Source: Holothuria scabra
Taxonomy: Eukaryota > Echinodermata > Holothuroidea > Aspidochirotida > Holothuriidae
Direction of reading: 5' to 3'
DNA: 64,000 bases
Assembly: GCA_037179385.1 (NCBI GenBank)
Contig: CM074184.1
Coordinates: 15,332,001 to 15,396,000 of the forward strand
Shown here: positions 36,168 through 47,750 of the stretch, one piece after another
How the letters are laid out: the number at the start of each line of letters is the position of its first letter
Position numbering within the stretch: position 1 is the stretch's first letter
Made by a program: the position numbers and the translations under genes
The notes under the pieces: generated by a model
The model's database searches: none
What the model was told of the DNA's origin: nothing
The model's input: the letters and a program-made list of their open reading frames with translations, nothing else

Positions 36168-36310
36168 CAGTTCATACTTTTAAAACCTTGTCAAAATAGT
36201 ATCTCAACATCCTCTCCATAGACTCATTTATAGGTGGATGCATTATATCAAGAGAAAATGCTATTGTTTTGGTGGAGGTCAAAGGCAGTCAGGGTCATCA
36301 GCAGTCCATT
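36168..36310. repeat. Family D fragment
   Basis: Carries 'aaaaccttgtcaaaatagta', 'gctattgttttggtggaggt' and 'caaaggcagtcagggtcatc', in the same order as the family D arrays at 13140 and 10440. A further weak piece follows at about 36700-36780. Confidence 0.55.
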
Positions 36311-36930
36311 TCTGAGAGTCATGTTAAATAATGATATGGAGGCAGGAAGCAGGACTTTCTTCATCTGTAGATGCATTTCACCTAGAAAAAGCACCAGCTG
36401 GAGGGAGATCCATCAGCTAGAAATAGAAAAAAAAACAACCAAAATTTATCAAATTTTTTTAGACAGATAAAGTTTGCTGCACATTTTTATTAGCATGAAC
36501 CTCATCTTGACTGGTAGAAGTTGTTAAGTCACTCATGCTTGAATGAAGGAACTCCTCCAACCATTGAGAACGGTTCTAGGGTGAAAACTATTAAGCAAGT
36601 AAATCAGCAAGGGTGGCCTGGTCCTAATCACCTGAACCATTGCCTTAGTACTGGCAAATAAGGCAGGGAAGGGTGATGGGAAGTGAATGTCATGCCCTTT
36701 TAGTAGTGATGGAGGTAAAGGGCCATCTGATGTCACCAATCTTGAAAACTTGATAACAATGATTAGCTTGTTAAAAACGATGTTAGGAAAAAGAGTATGT
36801 ATCATTACCCTAGACATGGTTATGAATTGCATTGAGTGAAAGTGTTGTACTCTATTAGCTAAACTATTAAGTAAGCTGTGTCATTAATCTCATCTAAGGA
36901 ACTAACGCTATCAGCTAAAGGGTCAAGGTT

Positions 36931-37056
36931 ATCAGTTCACAAATATCAACATCTGAAGAAACTTTGTAGCAGGATACCTCATTCTTGAAACTTATCAGTT
37001 CACTAATATCAACATCTAAAGAAACTTTGTAGCAGGATATGTCATTCTTGAAACTC
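36931..37056. repeat. 63-bp tandem duplication
   Basis: Two adjacent units starting ATCAGTTCAC (36931 and 36994), each with 'aatatcaacatct' and 'gaaactttgtagcaggata', differ at only a few positions. A recent slippage or unequal exchange product. Confidence 0.9.
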
Positions 37057-38739
37057 AAGAGATAAAACTGTTAGGCTTAGTGTAAAGTTATCATAATTCC
37101 TATAAAAAAGCTCTTCTTGGCATTTTTAAGTACAGTGAAAGTTTTTTGGGGGTTACCAGAGATCGAAGTTTGAAATTCTGATACCTTAAGTTAGATATCA
37201 TAGCAAATTCTCATTAATAGTGGAGGTAAGGTATTGGGGTGTAACATTTTGAGCCAATTTTCAAATCAGATGAAGCTGATGTTTACTGAGATGAGTTCTT
37301 TGGAACCTCCAATGATTATTGAATTCTTGCAAGGAAAGTGAAAAAGCTATTTCACAAGTTTTGTATCTAGATATATTGCAAACTTGCATAAATGTTAAAA
37401 CTTGACTGCAGTTGCTATTAAGATCAAATTTAAAATTAAGTCATGTGAGAAGTTACAACCTTCAGGCTCTCTTTTGTGAGTTAACGTCAAGAAGTGTGAG
37501 AAAATCTAACAAAACTTGTAATTCAGCGCTTGATGCTTTATAAAGTATTTAAAAAAGCCAAAGGGAGAATAAGGTGAGCTGGTAAATGCAGTCATATCTG
37601 CCAGAGCAATCAATGTTGGGTGTGAGGTATGGCATGGATTATTTTACCTAGCAGTATTCCAGAGAGTAAAACCTTCCTGTATTAAAGTGGATGAAATTGA
37701 TTTTCTTTCATGGAGAGTGAAAGCTGATGGGCATCTAGATGGAAGGCTGATGTCCCCTGCATGTCAAAAAATCTGGGAAGATGAAATGAATCATGCTGAA
37801 AAAGTGAAATTTGTGAGGATGAGGTGTTAGAGAATTCTTTTATCTCAAATTTAAGAGTGTAATGAAATTGTAAGCCTGCCAGGGTTTGGAAATTATACAT
37901 GGCAGTCAGCCAGCAGTATATGCCAAAGGGACAGAATAAACTAAGCAGAGAAAAACATTTGATTAGGAATGTAAAAGCATTCTTCATGTCTTGCCGAAGA
38001 GGGAGAGATGCATAAACAAGCTTTCCAAGAATAATGGAGCAACCTGATAATGGCAGGGGCCTCTTGGGGCAAGCTTCAATGGAGCAGAATTAAAAAAAGG
38101 AAGAACATTTAGAAATTGATCTGCTTCAAATTTGGAAGTTACAAGGATTCTTTTGGTACTGTTAAAGGTACCAGAAGTGGTGGGCATGTACAATTTTGAA
38201 ATCATCTGTTGGATATTAAAACTGTATGCCTTCATCATGGTATTGTCTTGTAGTTTATCGGCTGGAAATTGTATAGACAAATCCGATTTATGCTTGTTTT
38301 TAGTGACTGTAGGCAGCCATTAGTGGGGTCCATCAGCCTTTAATCATCTTCATTTATTATCTACATGATTTTCAAATCCTCATATTCAGTGAAGTTGAGA
38401 AAATCAAGATACACTTCAGTGTACAACCATCAATGGAAAAGTTAAGGAAGGAAATCTTAAGGTAAAAGGTGACAGACCCCAGTTATGGCCGACTAAAATC
38501 AGACCATCACAATCTGTCTGAATTCGTCTATAGCATTTAGGTGATATTTTTCTTTGGAAAGGGACTTATTTTGTGGTCCTAAGATTAATTTAGTTTTGAT
38601 CCTGCTACTGCTTTATGTTTTTTTTTTTTTTAGCAATGGCAAGTCTTGCAAGTGGCAAGATATATGATTTTGTGACCATTCTATACAAGTCAATGCCACT
38701 GCCTGGAAGTTAAATGCCTAATATTTTCACACCAGACAG

Positions 38740-38998
38740 TTCTGATGCTCCTATCCTACTTTGTACTTAACGACCTGCCACAACTGTCTAAAACTTACCC
38801 TTATCCAGACACATTCTCAGTTTACTGCTTCAGTGTGAGTATATTGTACAAGACCCATTGAGTTATCAGAGCACTCTCACTCAGTACAGTACATGCTGTG
38901 TAATGTAATTATATCAGCTAAAACACACTTTTTGGAAACTTGCTGCCAATCAAAGAGCTGAGCCAATTGAAAATTTCCATAGACCACTAAAAAAGTTT
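38740..38998 (-). repeat. MITE family B copy, diverged
   Basis: The interior words 'acccttatccagacacattc', 'tgctgtgtaatgtaat' and 'aaagagctgagccaattgaa' are in the order seen in the inverted copies at 15731 and 45867. Neither TTAA end is preserved. Confidence 0.6.
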
Positions 38999-39662
38999 TT
39001 AGTTTGATAAGAAAATGGACTGCCTTTTAGTATTTTATTCATTATGCTGCTTTGTAATTATGCAAAGTGTCATTTAAACTTCAAACTCTGATTTTGTCAC
39101 TCCTTAAAAAGGTAAGGTAGAATAACTGTCAGAAGAATATTAATTCTGAAGGTCTTCTGATGGTCTTTTCCATGGTTTGTTGAAGTAAGAAATGGCATGT
39201 GGTTAGACCACTTGATGTGAAGACTCCAGCTGTAGAGTTGCAACATGATCACTACCGGGAATGTTTAAGGATAGTGTTTGTACTTCTTTCTTATAGTTGG
39301 CAACATATTATTAATTAACATCAATAGGTGTGAAATTCTATCACTTATTTGAAGTTAGCAGGTACAAATTTTTGATTAAACCCTTTGTAGATGATGGACA
39401 GCAGGTAAACAGCTGTCCTATGGGCATTTTTCAAAATGCTTTGTGTTATATAATTGATCTACACTGCCCCTCCACACCACCTGTTTACATTATGTTACCC
39501 AAGCAGAAAATATTCAAATATTGTTGGCATTGTGTTTGAAAGTGGCATCAAGTCACAAGATCATATAACTCTCAGTTCCATATATTTACATGGCTTTACT
39601 TTCTACTGTCTATCATGACAAAATCTAGGCCAATGCTCTCCATTTAGCGCATCTATGGTTGA

Positions 39663-40328
39663 TTAAAGCGCCACTCCTCTCACCCCAAACTACAATTTTG
39701 GCAGGGGTGTACTTAAATTCTCAATTGGCTCAGCTCTTTGATTGACATTTTAATTCAAACAATGCAGAATACCAAACCTTTTATAACACAGCATGAACTG
39801 TACTGAGGGTGTTTTGGTTATACATTGAGCTGTTCTATACTCACCCTGAAGCAATGAACTGAGATTATTTCTGGATGAGGATGAATTTCTGACAATTGCA
39901 GCAATTGTGGGAGGGGCTTAATTAAATAAGGAGGTTCAGGGCTCGATTTTCATGGTTGTCCGATTGTCCGGGACAACTAAAATTTCATTCGGACAACCAA
40001 AAGTTTAAGGTTGGTTGTCCGATGGACAACCATTTTTCTCTCACATTGAAGAATTATAAAGCTGACTGATAAACTCTTTCAAATTTTTTGGCCAACCATG
40101 TTTCAGACTTGAAGTGTTTCTGTCTCTCTATCATCCTAGTTTTTTTCTTCATGAACACAATTACTGTTTTGTAATTGTGTGCAAAGTGTTTCGGACAACC
40201 AAATATCATTGTGGACAACCAAAACTAGTGAAATGGTTGCCCGAAGGACAACCATAAATTTTCCTGAAAATCGAGGCCTGAGGTTAGGAGAATTGGTACT
40301 GTTTGGAATGTGAGAATTGGGTCTTTAA
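39663..40328 (+). repeat. MITE family B copy split by a younger element
   Basis: Starts TTAAAGCGCCACTCCTCTCA and runs in family order to GAGGGGCTTAATTAAATAAG at about 39930, then resumes with TTAGGAGAATTGGTACTG after 40281 and ends GAATTGGGTCTTTAA. The intervening 344 bp are a separate insertion (39937-40280). The host copy must therefore be older than the insert. Confidence 0.85.
39937..40280. mobile_element. Nested element with CAGGGCTCGATTTTCA ends, 5-bp target duplication
   Basis: Left end CAGGGCTCGATTTTCA, right end TGAAAATCGAGGCCTG (one mismatch). AGGTT flanks both sides (39932-39936 and 40281-40285), and an uninterrupted family B copy has only one AGGTT there. GGACAAC(C/T) motifs are packed at both ends, probably transposase-binding subterminal repeats. 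344 bp, no ORF. CAGGG ends fit hAT-like elements, some of which make 5-bp rather than 8-bp duplications. The superfamily is inferred. Confidence 0.85.
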
Positions 40329-40847
40329 GGGAAGTGCAAATAATGCTCTCATGTCCCACTGACCATTCTGCTCATTGTCTGACTATACTGAGGTTACAAC
40401 ACAAAGTTCCCATATGTAGTCACCCTATATCTTCATTCAGAAGAGGCTTTTGTCATCCTATCTGCAATTTCATGGTTCACTGGGCCAGGGAGTCTTTACC
40501 TTAATGAGCAATTAATGAAGTAGAAATGCACTGGGGAAAAGGCCTCAAAATCAGGGTTTTTGGAATATCGGGAAAGTTAGCCTAATGGGTCACATCTTTA
40601 CAGCAGATGCATTTTACAAAAATATATGAAACCTTTCAACTTTCAAATCATGACTTGACAAGCAGCTGCATTTTAACTTTTATGTCTGCTAACAACATAT
40701 AAGGCTTCAACAGACCAAATCGTATGACATGTTTTTACAGAATGATACCAATCATCTGAAACCAGATGTGACATCATTTCCAGCATTTTAATGAATTTGT
40801 TAAAAAGGCATATTGATGTTTTTATTCTCTCTCTTTTTGCTTTTTAG

Positions 40848-40911
40848 GCAATAAGAGACATCTTGGTGCTAGGACACAGACAAGCATTTGCCTGGATTGA
40901 TGAATGGCATG
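40848..40911 (+). CDS. PITPNC1: PITPNC1-like lipid transfer protein, internal exon e
   Basis: A 64-nt exon between gctttttag and gtaagg encodes AIRDILVLGHRQAFAWIDEW, then H and the first base of a Gly codon (phase-1 end). It matches VVRDILLIGHRQAFAWVDEW of PITPNC1 almost residue for residue. The GHRQAFAW(V/I)DEW block near the end of the PITP domain is diagnostic for the class II RdgB-type domain; PITP-alpha and -beta have a diverged version. It joins the last exon through a split GGT codon. Confidence 0.93.
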
Positions 40912-41359
40912 GTAAGGTTTATATCGCCATTAAACAAACCTTCTTTATTAAAATCAATATTGATATTGGTTCAAAAGAATAGGGGAGGGGAAATTCTGAT
41001 GTTGAAAAGCATCACCTTTCTCTAGTGTCAGGTATAACACTGAAATTTTGGATGCAAGTCAAGGCTAGGCATTCACTTTTACAGAAACAGGGAGTATTCA
41101 GGTGTAGACCCAAGCCAGTTAGTTTTAAAGGAGTTTTAAAGGATGAAGTTGACTTTGGCCCACAACATCTATCTGATTGGATTTCAAATTTAACAGTGAC
41201 TTTGTCTACTGTTTTGATTCCAGATGTGTGGATTAGATGAGTTTAAAGAAAGGAGCAGTTACCCTTACCATGGCTTAAACAAGGACTAACTCTCACTAGA
41301 ATATCTCCATATTTCCTTTTAATGTTCTTCTCTACTTCATGAGATCAATGTTACATATA

Positions 41360-41503
41360 TTAAAGGACAAGCCATGGATTTCACCCCATAAATTTCACTA
41401 TTCAGAGAGAAAAGTACTACCACATGATTCTCAAGGGTCATTCATGGAATAAAATATACTATTACACTTTAACAATTTTGAAAAAATGCTCTTTCCTTTT
41501 TAA
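41360..41503. repeat. Short diverged TTAA-ended remnant, family A-like
   Basis: TTAAAGGACAAGCCATGG at the left and CTCTTTCCTTTTTAA at the right. The interior has 'aaatttcactattcagagag', 'ccacatgattctcaagggtc' and 'attcatgg', loosely matching family A. An internal deletion has reduced it to 144 bp. Confidence 0.4.
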
Positions 41504-42110
41504 GTATTTAAAAGACATACAAAGTTTGTCTGTTTTAGCTTTCAAGCAATGTTGTTGTTTTGAGCTTTGGTAAAAGAAAATGATGGAAATGTTTAGAAAT
41601 TTAGTCTATTTGTGTGCAAACAATGTTTTTAATGATTGATAAGAATGCATAGTTGTAAAGGTTTGTGTCTTTCATATGTTATAGACATCTAATAATTTGT
41701 AGTTTAAATTTTTAGAGTATTATTAAGTGAAGCAGTCAGCCTTTGACATTTTACCATAATTACCATGTCTGAGCTTGTGGTAAAGCCTTAATGTCTAAAA
41801 GCAATTATCACACTAGGAGGTAGGCAAGGAGAGGTGGGAGGTACAATGCTTTCTAACTATTAGCAAATGCAGCCAGATATTTGCAATTTTGAAAAGAGAA
41901 TTATACCACTTTGTCAAGACTTCTATACATTAGCTAGGTCAGTGCCAGTCTTCACTACCATATATTGGTGCTGTACACACTATGATCAATTATCCCATAT
42001 ATTTGTAAAACAAAGTGATGCATCTTTTTTGTTCATAAGTTGTAGATCCGCAAATGGAAGGTCAATATGGAGAAAACCCAATTAACTGAGAAAATGATTA
42101 CACCCGGGAT

Positions 42111-42378
42111 CAGGCTTCGACAAATCCCCCGCCCGACAGCCCGGGACAAGTAAAAAATCACTTGGGCAACTACCATGCTCAGTGTTGCAGCCGACTGGGC
42201 AAGCACCCCAGCCTTAAATTTTTGAGTGGCGCAAAACGGCATTTGTACTTTTAGACTTCAAAAATTATATGTTCTTAACAGATTTGAATTGGACAAGTAG
42301 ATATTTATGCAGGCAAGTAGATTGAGAAAATAGCTAGCCCATCGGACAAGCACGAAAGAAAAAATTCGTTGAAGCCTG
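42111..42378. mobile_element. Small hAT-like element with 7-bp target duplication
   Basis: Left end CAGGCTTCGACAAAT, right end ATTCGTTGAAGCCTG (inverse with a mismatch). CCGGGAT stands directly outside both ends (42104-42110 and 42379-42385). Subterminal GGACAAG/GGGCAAC/GGGCAAG motifs resemble the GGACAAC motifs of the nested element at 39937, so the two may be distant relatives. 268 bp, non-coding. Confidence 0.85.
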
Positions 42379-42702
42379 CCGGGATTTCCTCTGAAATGCT
42401 TGTTAACCAGTTGATGATGCCAGACCCTTATCTATCAGTTCTGACCACAGTTGCCAAGTAAATGCTCTCAGGTGCCCATCTTTTTATGGGTTTCAGTAAA
42501 ACTTAAGTATGTTGATTATTGAACCCTGGGCTACCTTTCATGTTCCAGAAGCTGAAGCTGAAGTCAAAGGTCATTGAGGGTTCATTAAAGGCTGTTTATG
42601 TAAATATCTCCAGAGTGCAAAATACATATGTTAATCATCAACTCATGTAAGAGCATGGGGGATTTCTAAGGTCAAATTACAGGACATATATGTTCTTTTT
42701 GG

Positions 42703-42940
42703 ATAGTGACTGACTGCATGGTCAAATGGTTAGAGCATGCAACTTGCAGATGGGAGGTTGGGAATTGGGAGCCCTGGCCGGGTCATACCAAAGGCTTTAA
42801 AAACAGACTTACTGCCATCGTGCTTTGTGCTCAGCATAAGCAATGGAGTAGGGAAAACAACCAAGTGAGCCAGAACTACTTGAACCAATTGGTTGGAAAC
42901 TGGGTCGTAAAAATCTGTCCAGCTCTAACTCTCTCAGTAC
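42703..42940 (+). repeat. tRNA-derived SINE, family C
   Basis: The head resembles a tRNA: an A-box-like TGGTCAAATGGTTAGAGC followed about 30 bp later by a B-box-like GGTTGGGAATTGGGAGCCC. It is followed by the shared body 'ggtcataccaaaggctttaa', 'gctcagcataagcaatgg' and 'aaccaattggttggaaactg'. The same order recurs at 50272. It would have been transcribed by RNA polymerase III from the internal boxes. The B box is mutated. Confidence 0.75.
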
Positions 42941-44427
42941 TTAAATAGTTAAACAGTGCAAATGGTAGAATAATAAGTGTTATATGAGGGCCTTTAATAG
43001 TTGCTTGGATATGAGGCCTTCATATTTATTGATAAGTGACAAATTAGAGGTAAGAAAAGTACAAGGGATGTGTTCCACCCCTTTGAGCTCTTCATGTGTT
43101 GACAATTAGTTGTAATATACACAGTTTGCCAGGTGATTTATTGAAATGGGGAGGAGTTTTAGAACCATTTAAGTATTAAGGGAGTTGAATTTTAGTAGGG
43201 CCTCTAAAATTAATTCTTTTTTACCAGCTTACTGGGTCCCATTTCTCCAGGAGTTCATGAAATAGCCACTTTTCTATGAAAAACAATGCATTGGATGAGT
43301 AATTCAACACATAATAAGCTTCACCATCTTTGTAACTCTAGTTTTGTTTTGACGCAGAACTAATTGATAAAAAAGACAAAAAATCTAATTTGGACAATGA
43401 ATGAGGTAGACTAATCCCTTTCATTCTTAAAAATGTTGCTTTGTGAATGAATTGGTACCTGCAAATACTGGATTGTAGAATATCTTGCATCCTGAATGAG
43501 TGTAAACCCGTAAATACTGGCTGAGACAAGATACCATAAGGCAAACAACCGGTTGTTCATGTACATCACCTGTCAGATTCAGTAATTTCCTTCCGGAGTT
43601 CAGTTTTTTGCCTTTATCCATATCTTTTCCCTAATGAGGTAAACTAATTTACCTGTCTGGGTTGTAGTTCCCCCTTCAGAAAGTATCATATTAACTAGGC
43701 CCTCCAGGTAACTTCCTCCAAAGATTTCTGTAAATTCATTTGAGCATTTAGACAAAAATGGAAGAGCTGTGTAATTAAGTCAAATATGTCATAAATTGAT
43801 GGTTTCATCACTTGATCTACATTTGAGGACATTTTTCTCCAGAGAAAGAGAGAGAGAAATCGGCAGAAATTTTTGCTTCTCAAGAAAAGAAATTTATTAC
43901 AGCTAACCATAGTGAAGCCAAAGGTTTTAGGCTATGTTGTTATTGAGTTTGAAAGAAATACGTAGTTTAAAAATTAGCCAGGATTGTATTTTCCAAGCTA
44001 ATTAGAAGTTGTTCCATAATTGTCATATCTTATTTAATGTGAAGGTCTCAAAAGAAGAAGAGGGAATATCCAAGGAAAAGCTAACTTAGACCTGAGGGTC
44101 GTGCAGTTACCAGAATGAAGAATCCATGATATCTAAGCCAATGAATTTGATTTTTCTATTATTAAACTGTCTATAAGGTTGTGGCTTTATTCTGCCCTAA
44201 TGTTACAGAAGGAGTTCCTGTCATCTTCTAAGCAGGACAATGTTATGCAAAAGGTTTCAATGGTTAACATTGTCTGGTTAAGGCTTGACTGGATACTAGC
44301 AATTTTTGATCAACAAAGTCTATTACTATTTGTATCCAAGCATTTCAATTTTCTTGCAAGTGCCATTCTGTAAAGTTTTTATTGCTTTTAACTTATTCTT
44401 CTCTGTCGTAATATTTTCCTACTTTAG

Positions 44428-44633
44428 GTATGACATTAGAGGAGGTCCGACAAATTGAACAGAAATTTCAGTCTCGTACGAATGACAAAGTAAGTTCAGG
44501 GATAGAACATTCTGACAGCCAGCATTCAGGAATCAGCAATAATGGAGATGATGAAGATGAAGACAATGACACATTTGAAGATGCCCTGGAAGATCTGGAT
44601 GAAATGAGCGGTGCATCAGGGACCTCTCGATGA
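44428..44633 (+). CDS. PITPNC1: PITPNC1-like lipid transfer protein, last coding exon
   Basis: The exon starts after actttag. GT completes the split Gly codon, and 67 codons follow before TGA at 44631-44633. MTLEEVRQIEQKFQSRTNDK matches the MTM(D/E)EVRE-x-E helix that closes the PITP domain in RdgB-beta. After it comes a tail of about 45 residues: Ser/His/Asn-rich, then strongly acidic (NNGDDEDEDNDTFEDALEDL) and ending SGASGTSR. No FFAT, DDHD or LNS2 region follows, so this is the single-domain PITPNC1 form and not the long PITPNM form. The acidic tail is not like either vertebrate PITPNC1 tail that I recall and may be lineage-specific. Confidence 0.92.
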
Positions 44634-45575
44634 CAAGAATAGGATCAGTTTTGAGAGCTAGTGATGACAGGCAATCCTAGTGAAGAAATTCCAATCACTT
44701 GAACTAGATTTCAAGGTGAAATAAACTCCAGGGAGTTATATCTGAGGAAGAAGGCTAGGGGTCTCTGACAGGAAAACAGTCTCTGTATGCAGATGAAGTC
44801 CTGATGGTCTAGTGGTATATATTCCAACACAGTATGCATGTTTGTATGCATATAGACTGTCATATCATACCAGTATACTAAGATAATGGTATTCTCCAGA
44901 GTCTCATCTTACTGGTATTCGAACACTATATACTTGATTTATCCGTGCTTAAACATGCTTTAAAACTCTGTAATGTGAAGTCTACAAAGGATTTCATTTA
45001 CTTGTATGCCTACAAACTAGAGCACTACATACTGTTGTTCCAAACTACTCTCATTGCACTTATAACCAGGTTATATAGCAGACTTCCACAAAAGGGAATT
45101 AGTGTCAACACAGTCTCATAAAATACCTCCAGTTGGGGTTAAAGGGCTACAGATCTTTCTGTATGTCTAAATTTAATAGTATATTTGTCCCAAATAACTT
45201 GCATTTTCCCTAAAATTGTCAATTCTGTCTCCCAGAATGTTAGACCTACAGGCATTATTTACCCATGTATGCCATCATAGGCCTCACAGGCTGCATGAAA
45301 TGTATACCCTCTTTTTTTATCTGAAAAAGTTTAAACAAAACTTAAATTGCAAAATGGTTTGAAAAAGTTGATGGTGATGGAGTTAGGATTGTAGTTAACA
45401 TTCTTCACTCAAGCCATCAGCATGTGAGTCAGCATGACTCTTTCCCTAAGGACTATTGTTTTGTGTATCTGCCGCACCATAGTGGATCTGCTGCATCTTT
45501 GTGTAAAAGGTAAAAGCATTTACTCTTTATTGATTTATAAATGTGACTGAAATAAAACGCTAAAAACAAAACCAT
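44634..45575 (+). other. Probable 3' UTR of the PITPNC1-like gene
   Basis: Non-coding DNA after the TGA with no repeat family in it. It ends near the poly-A signal AATAAA at 45551-45556. A second AATAAA occurs at about 45627. The cleavage site is not visible from sequence alone, so the end is approximate. Confidence 0.6.
45551..45556 (+). promoter_or_regulatory. Candidate polyadenylation signal AATAAA
   Basis: A canonical AATAAA on the coding strand about 920 nt after the stop codon, with further AATAAA-like hexamers at about 45596 and 45627. It is the first clean candidate close to the end of unique sequence before a family B MITE. Confidence 0.5.
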
Positions 45576-45866
45576 ATCTGATTTTAATGCATCACAATAA
45601 ATGATCTTTGATGTGATATGTGGTGAATAAATTTAGCTGTTTGTACAGCACATTGCTATAGGAGGGCTGTGGGGACTCACCAGCCAAGACTGATGAGAAA
45701 TATGTCAACTACACTTTTGACTTTAAGTTCAGAACAGGGCAGATAATAACAAGAAAGAAAAATCTGAAATAAGTAGAACATGCTTCAAAATACAATTAAG
45801 CCAAAGATGACTTTATGTAGAACTGAGCAGTAAAGCAATTCAAACATTTTTAAAAATAGCTAACTC

Positions 45867-46168
45867 AAAGGCCCAATTTTCTCATCCCAAACAGTACCAA
45901 TTCTCCTAACCTTCTTAATTAAGCCCCTCCCACAATTGTCTAAAATTCACCCTCATCCAGACACAATCTCATTTTATTGCTTCAGGGTGAATATAGAAAG
46001 CTCAATGTGTATATTCGAAACACCAGCAGAACAGTTCGTGCCGTGTAATATAAGTTTTGGTACTCTGCATTGTTTGAATTAGCAGTCAATCAAAAAGCTG
46101 AGCCAATTGAGAGTTTCTGTTACCCTATACTAGAAGTGCATTTTGGGGTGAGAGGATTGTCCCTTTAA
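45867..46168 (-). repeat. MITE family B copy, inverted, well preserved
   Basis: The + strand starts AAAGGCCCAATTTTCTCATC and ends GAGAGGATTGTCCCTTTAA. The interior is the reverse complement of the 23215 copy ('aagcccctcccacaattgtc', 'gctgagccaattgagagttt'). Confidence 0.85.
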
Positions 46169-47077
46169 AAAAAAAATTGATCATTAAAAACAGCAATGAT
46201 GATCCATATCTCATTATATGGGCATTTCATTCAGAAAGCCAAAATGACTACTGACTTAAAAATTTGGCTACGTCTGAGTAACTATTTAGCGTGCAGATCT
46301 ATTTCATGTTTTTAGTTCCAGATTGTCATACCTGGGAAAATGCATGAATAATGCTGAAAAGTTTTCATAACTGAATCATGGTTAGATAGATGATAGCATT
46401 TGTATTGTTGTGAACCTGAAAAAACACAGTTTACCATGGAGTAGTATGACTAATACTGTATTAGAGGGCAGTACTCCATTATTTTGTTCTACCACCAGAC
46501 TTATTAAAGTGCACATAGTTTCAGTGTAGTAAAGATGGCACACATGTTGGTGCTTAAATGCTTATAGACAGATATGAACATGAAATATGAGACATGTATA
46601 CATTTTAAATACCAAATTGAAATTTCAGATCAATACCTAAGAGTAAGAAATAGTAAAATCTAGGTAAGAAGCGCCCTTTGTATTGTGAGGCTTATGTTTT
46701 CTTTTCTTTTTTTTTTTTTTTGATGCAATGCTATCTTTCTAGTGACTCACCATTCAGGGAAATGAAAGTGTGAGCTTCAGGGAATGTTTAGATTTTGCTT
46801 CATATTAGTTTGATAGTTTCTCTTCCTTGTACTTTTAGTGCAGTCTTTATACCTGCCATATGAACCATGTGTTGTAGAATAAGTGGTGAAAACATTATTA
46901 ACTATGGCTGCAGGACTAAAACCCAGGTAAAAATATCCCATGAAACTGTGAAAAATGGAAAATATATCTTCTTCAAATTGATGGTATTACGTTAGTCAAC
47001 TACAGCTTGAAGATCACAGTTAAATGGTCTTATAACTTTGAAATGAGTGTCTTTGTTTCAGGGACTTATATACATTA

Positions 47078-47437
47078 CATGGACAGAGCATGTAACGTTT
47101 ACGACCTATCCGTAGATGGTCGCCACATACTGGGACAAAAAGGCGCACCAAGATGGCCGCCATAAACCTATAAATCGTCAGATCTGACTACGACTCTGTA
47201 ATATTTTAAACAAAGGTTAAATGTGAATGAAAAAAACGATCATATTGCTGCAATAGGTGAAATTATTTTGACCTTACCTTGCTATATTTCAAAAATATTT
47301 CAACTTTCTTGCAAAATATTGGATATACTTGGGCAAGTCCAAACTATCACACAGAACCATAGCAGACGGCCATCTTGGTGCGCTTTTTCTCACATGTACG
47401 GTAGCGACAATGTACAGTACAGTATGCTCTGTCCATG
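47078..47437. mobile_element. TA-flanked MITE with CATGGACAGAGCAT ends
   Basis: Left end CATGGACAGAGCATGTA, right end ...CAGTATGCTCTGTCCATG, with TA outside both. A second inverted pair lies further in: GCGCACCAAGATGGCCGCC at 47132-47150 against GGCCATCTTGGTGCGC at about 47369-47384. The arms thus match imperfectly over about 80 bp. 360 bp, no transposase. TA suggests a mariner-like source. Confidence 0.82.
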
Positions 47438-47624
47438 TATAGGAAGTCTGTGCCTTGTGTCCATGATTGTGAAACTGAAGGGAGGCTCAAGATTCCTTGT
47501 GGTACACAAACAAGATTTACATTAATTTCACAAGGGTTTCAGCAAGTGAAAAGAAAGCTTATTATTACCTCTCATTTATGTCCTCTTTATATATATATAT
47601 ATGTATGTTTTTTTAACATTCTGA

Positions 47625-47750
47625 TTGTTCTTGGTGTTCAGCACAAGCAATGGAAGAGGGAAAACAAGCCAGTGGGCCACAGCTGCCAAAAAGACTGTGA
47701 CTGGCCCAAATTAAACCAATTGGTAAGAAGATGGAGCTGTGAAACCACTT
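47625..47750 (+). repeat. SINE family C body fragment
   Basis: 'tcttggtgttcagcacaagc', 'aatggaagagggaaaacaag', 'ccagtgggccacagctgcc' and 'aaaccaattggtaagaagat' match the bodies at 50272 and 42703. The tRNA-like head is missing. Confidence 0.65.

Larger units (their letters stand above)
32968..40847 (+). other. Intron of the PITPNC1-like gene
   Basis: A GT-AG intron (gtgagt to gctttttag), 7.9 kb. It holds the duplication and LINE block, then family D fragments, a 63-bp tandem pair, and two family B copies, one of them carrying a nested element. The stretch 37.1-38.7 kb shows unique AT-rich DNA. ORFs of about 100 codons on the - strand there (37682-38280) have no recognisable domain. Confidence 0.8.
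40912..44427 (+). other. Last intron of the PITPNC1-like gene
   Basis: A GT-AG intron (gtaagg to actttag), 3.5 kb. It holds a short family A-like remnant, the CAGGCTTCGA element at 42111 and a SINE at 42703. The remaining 43.0-44.4 kb is unique AT-rich DNA without recognisable features. Confidence 0.8.

Noticed and set aside
37682..38280. Two adjoining minus-strand ORFs of about 100 codons
   Set aside because: Different frames, no recognisable motif, low-complexity composition and no splice logic joining them.
42703..42775. A functional tRNA gene
   Set aside because: The boxes are mutated and the sequence does not fold into a cloverleaf by eye. It continues into a SINE body shared with other copies.
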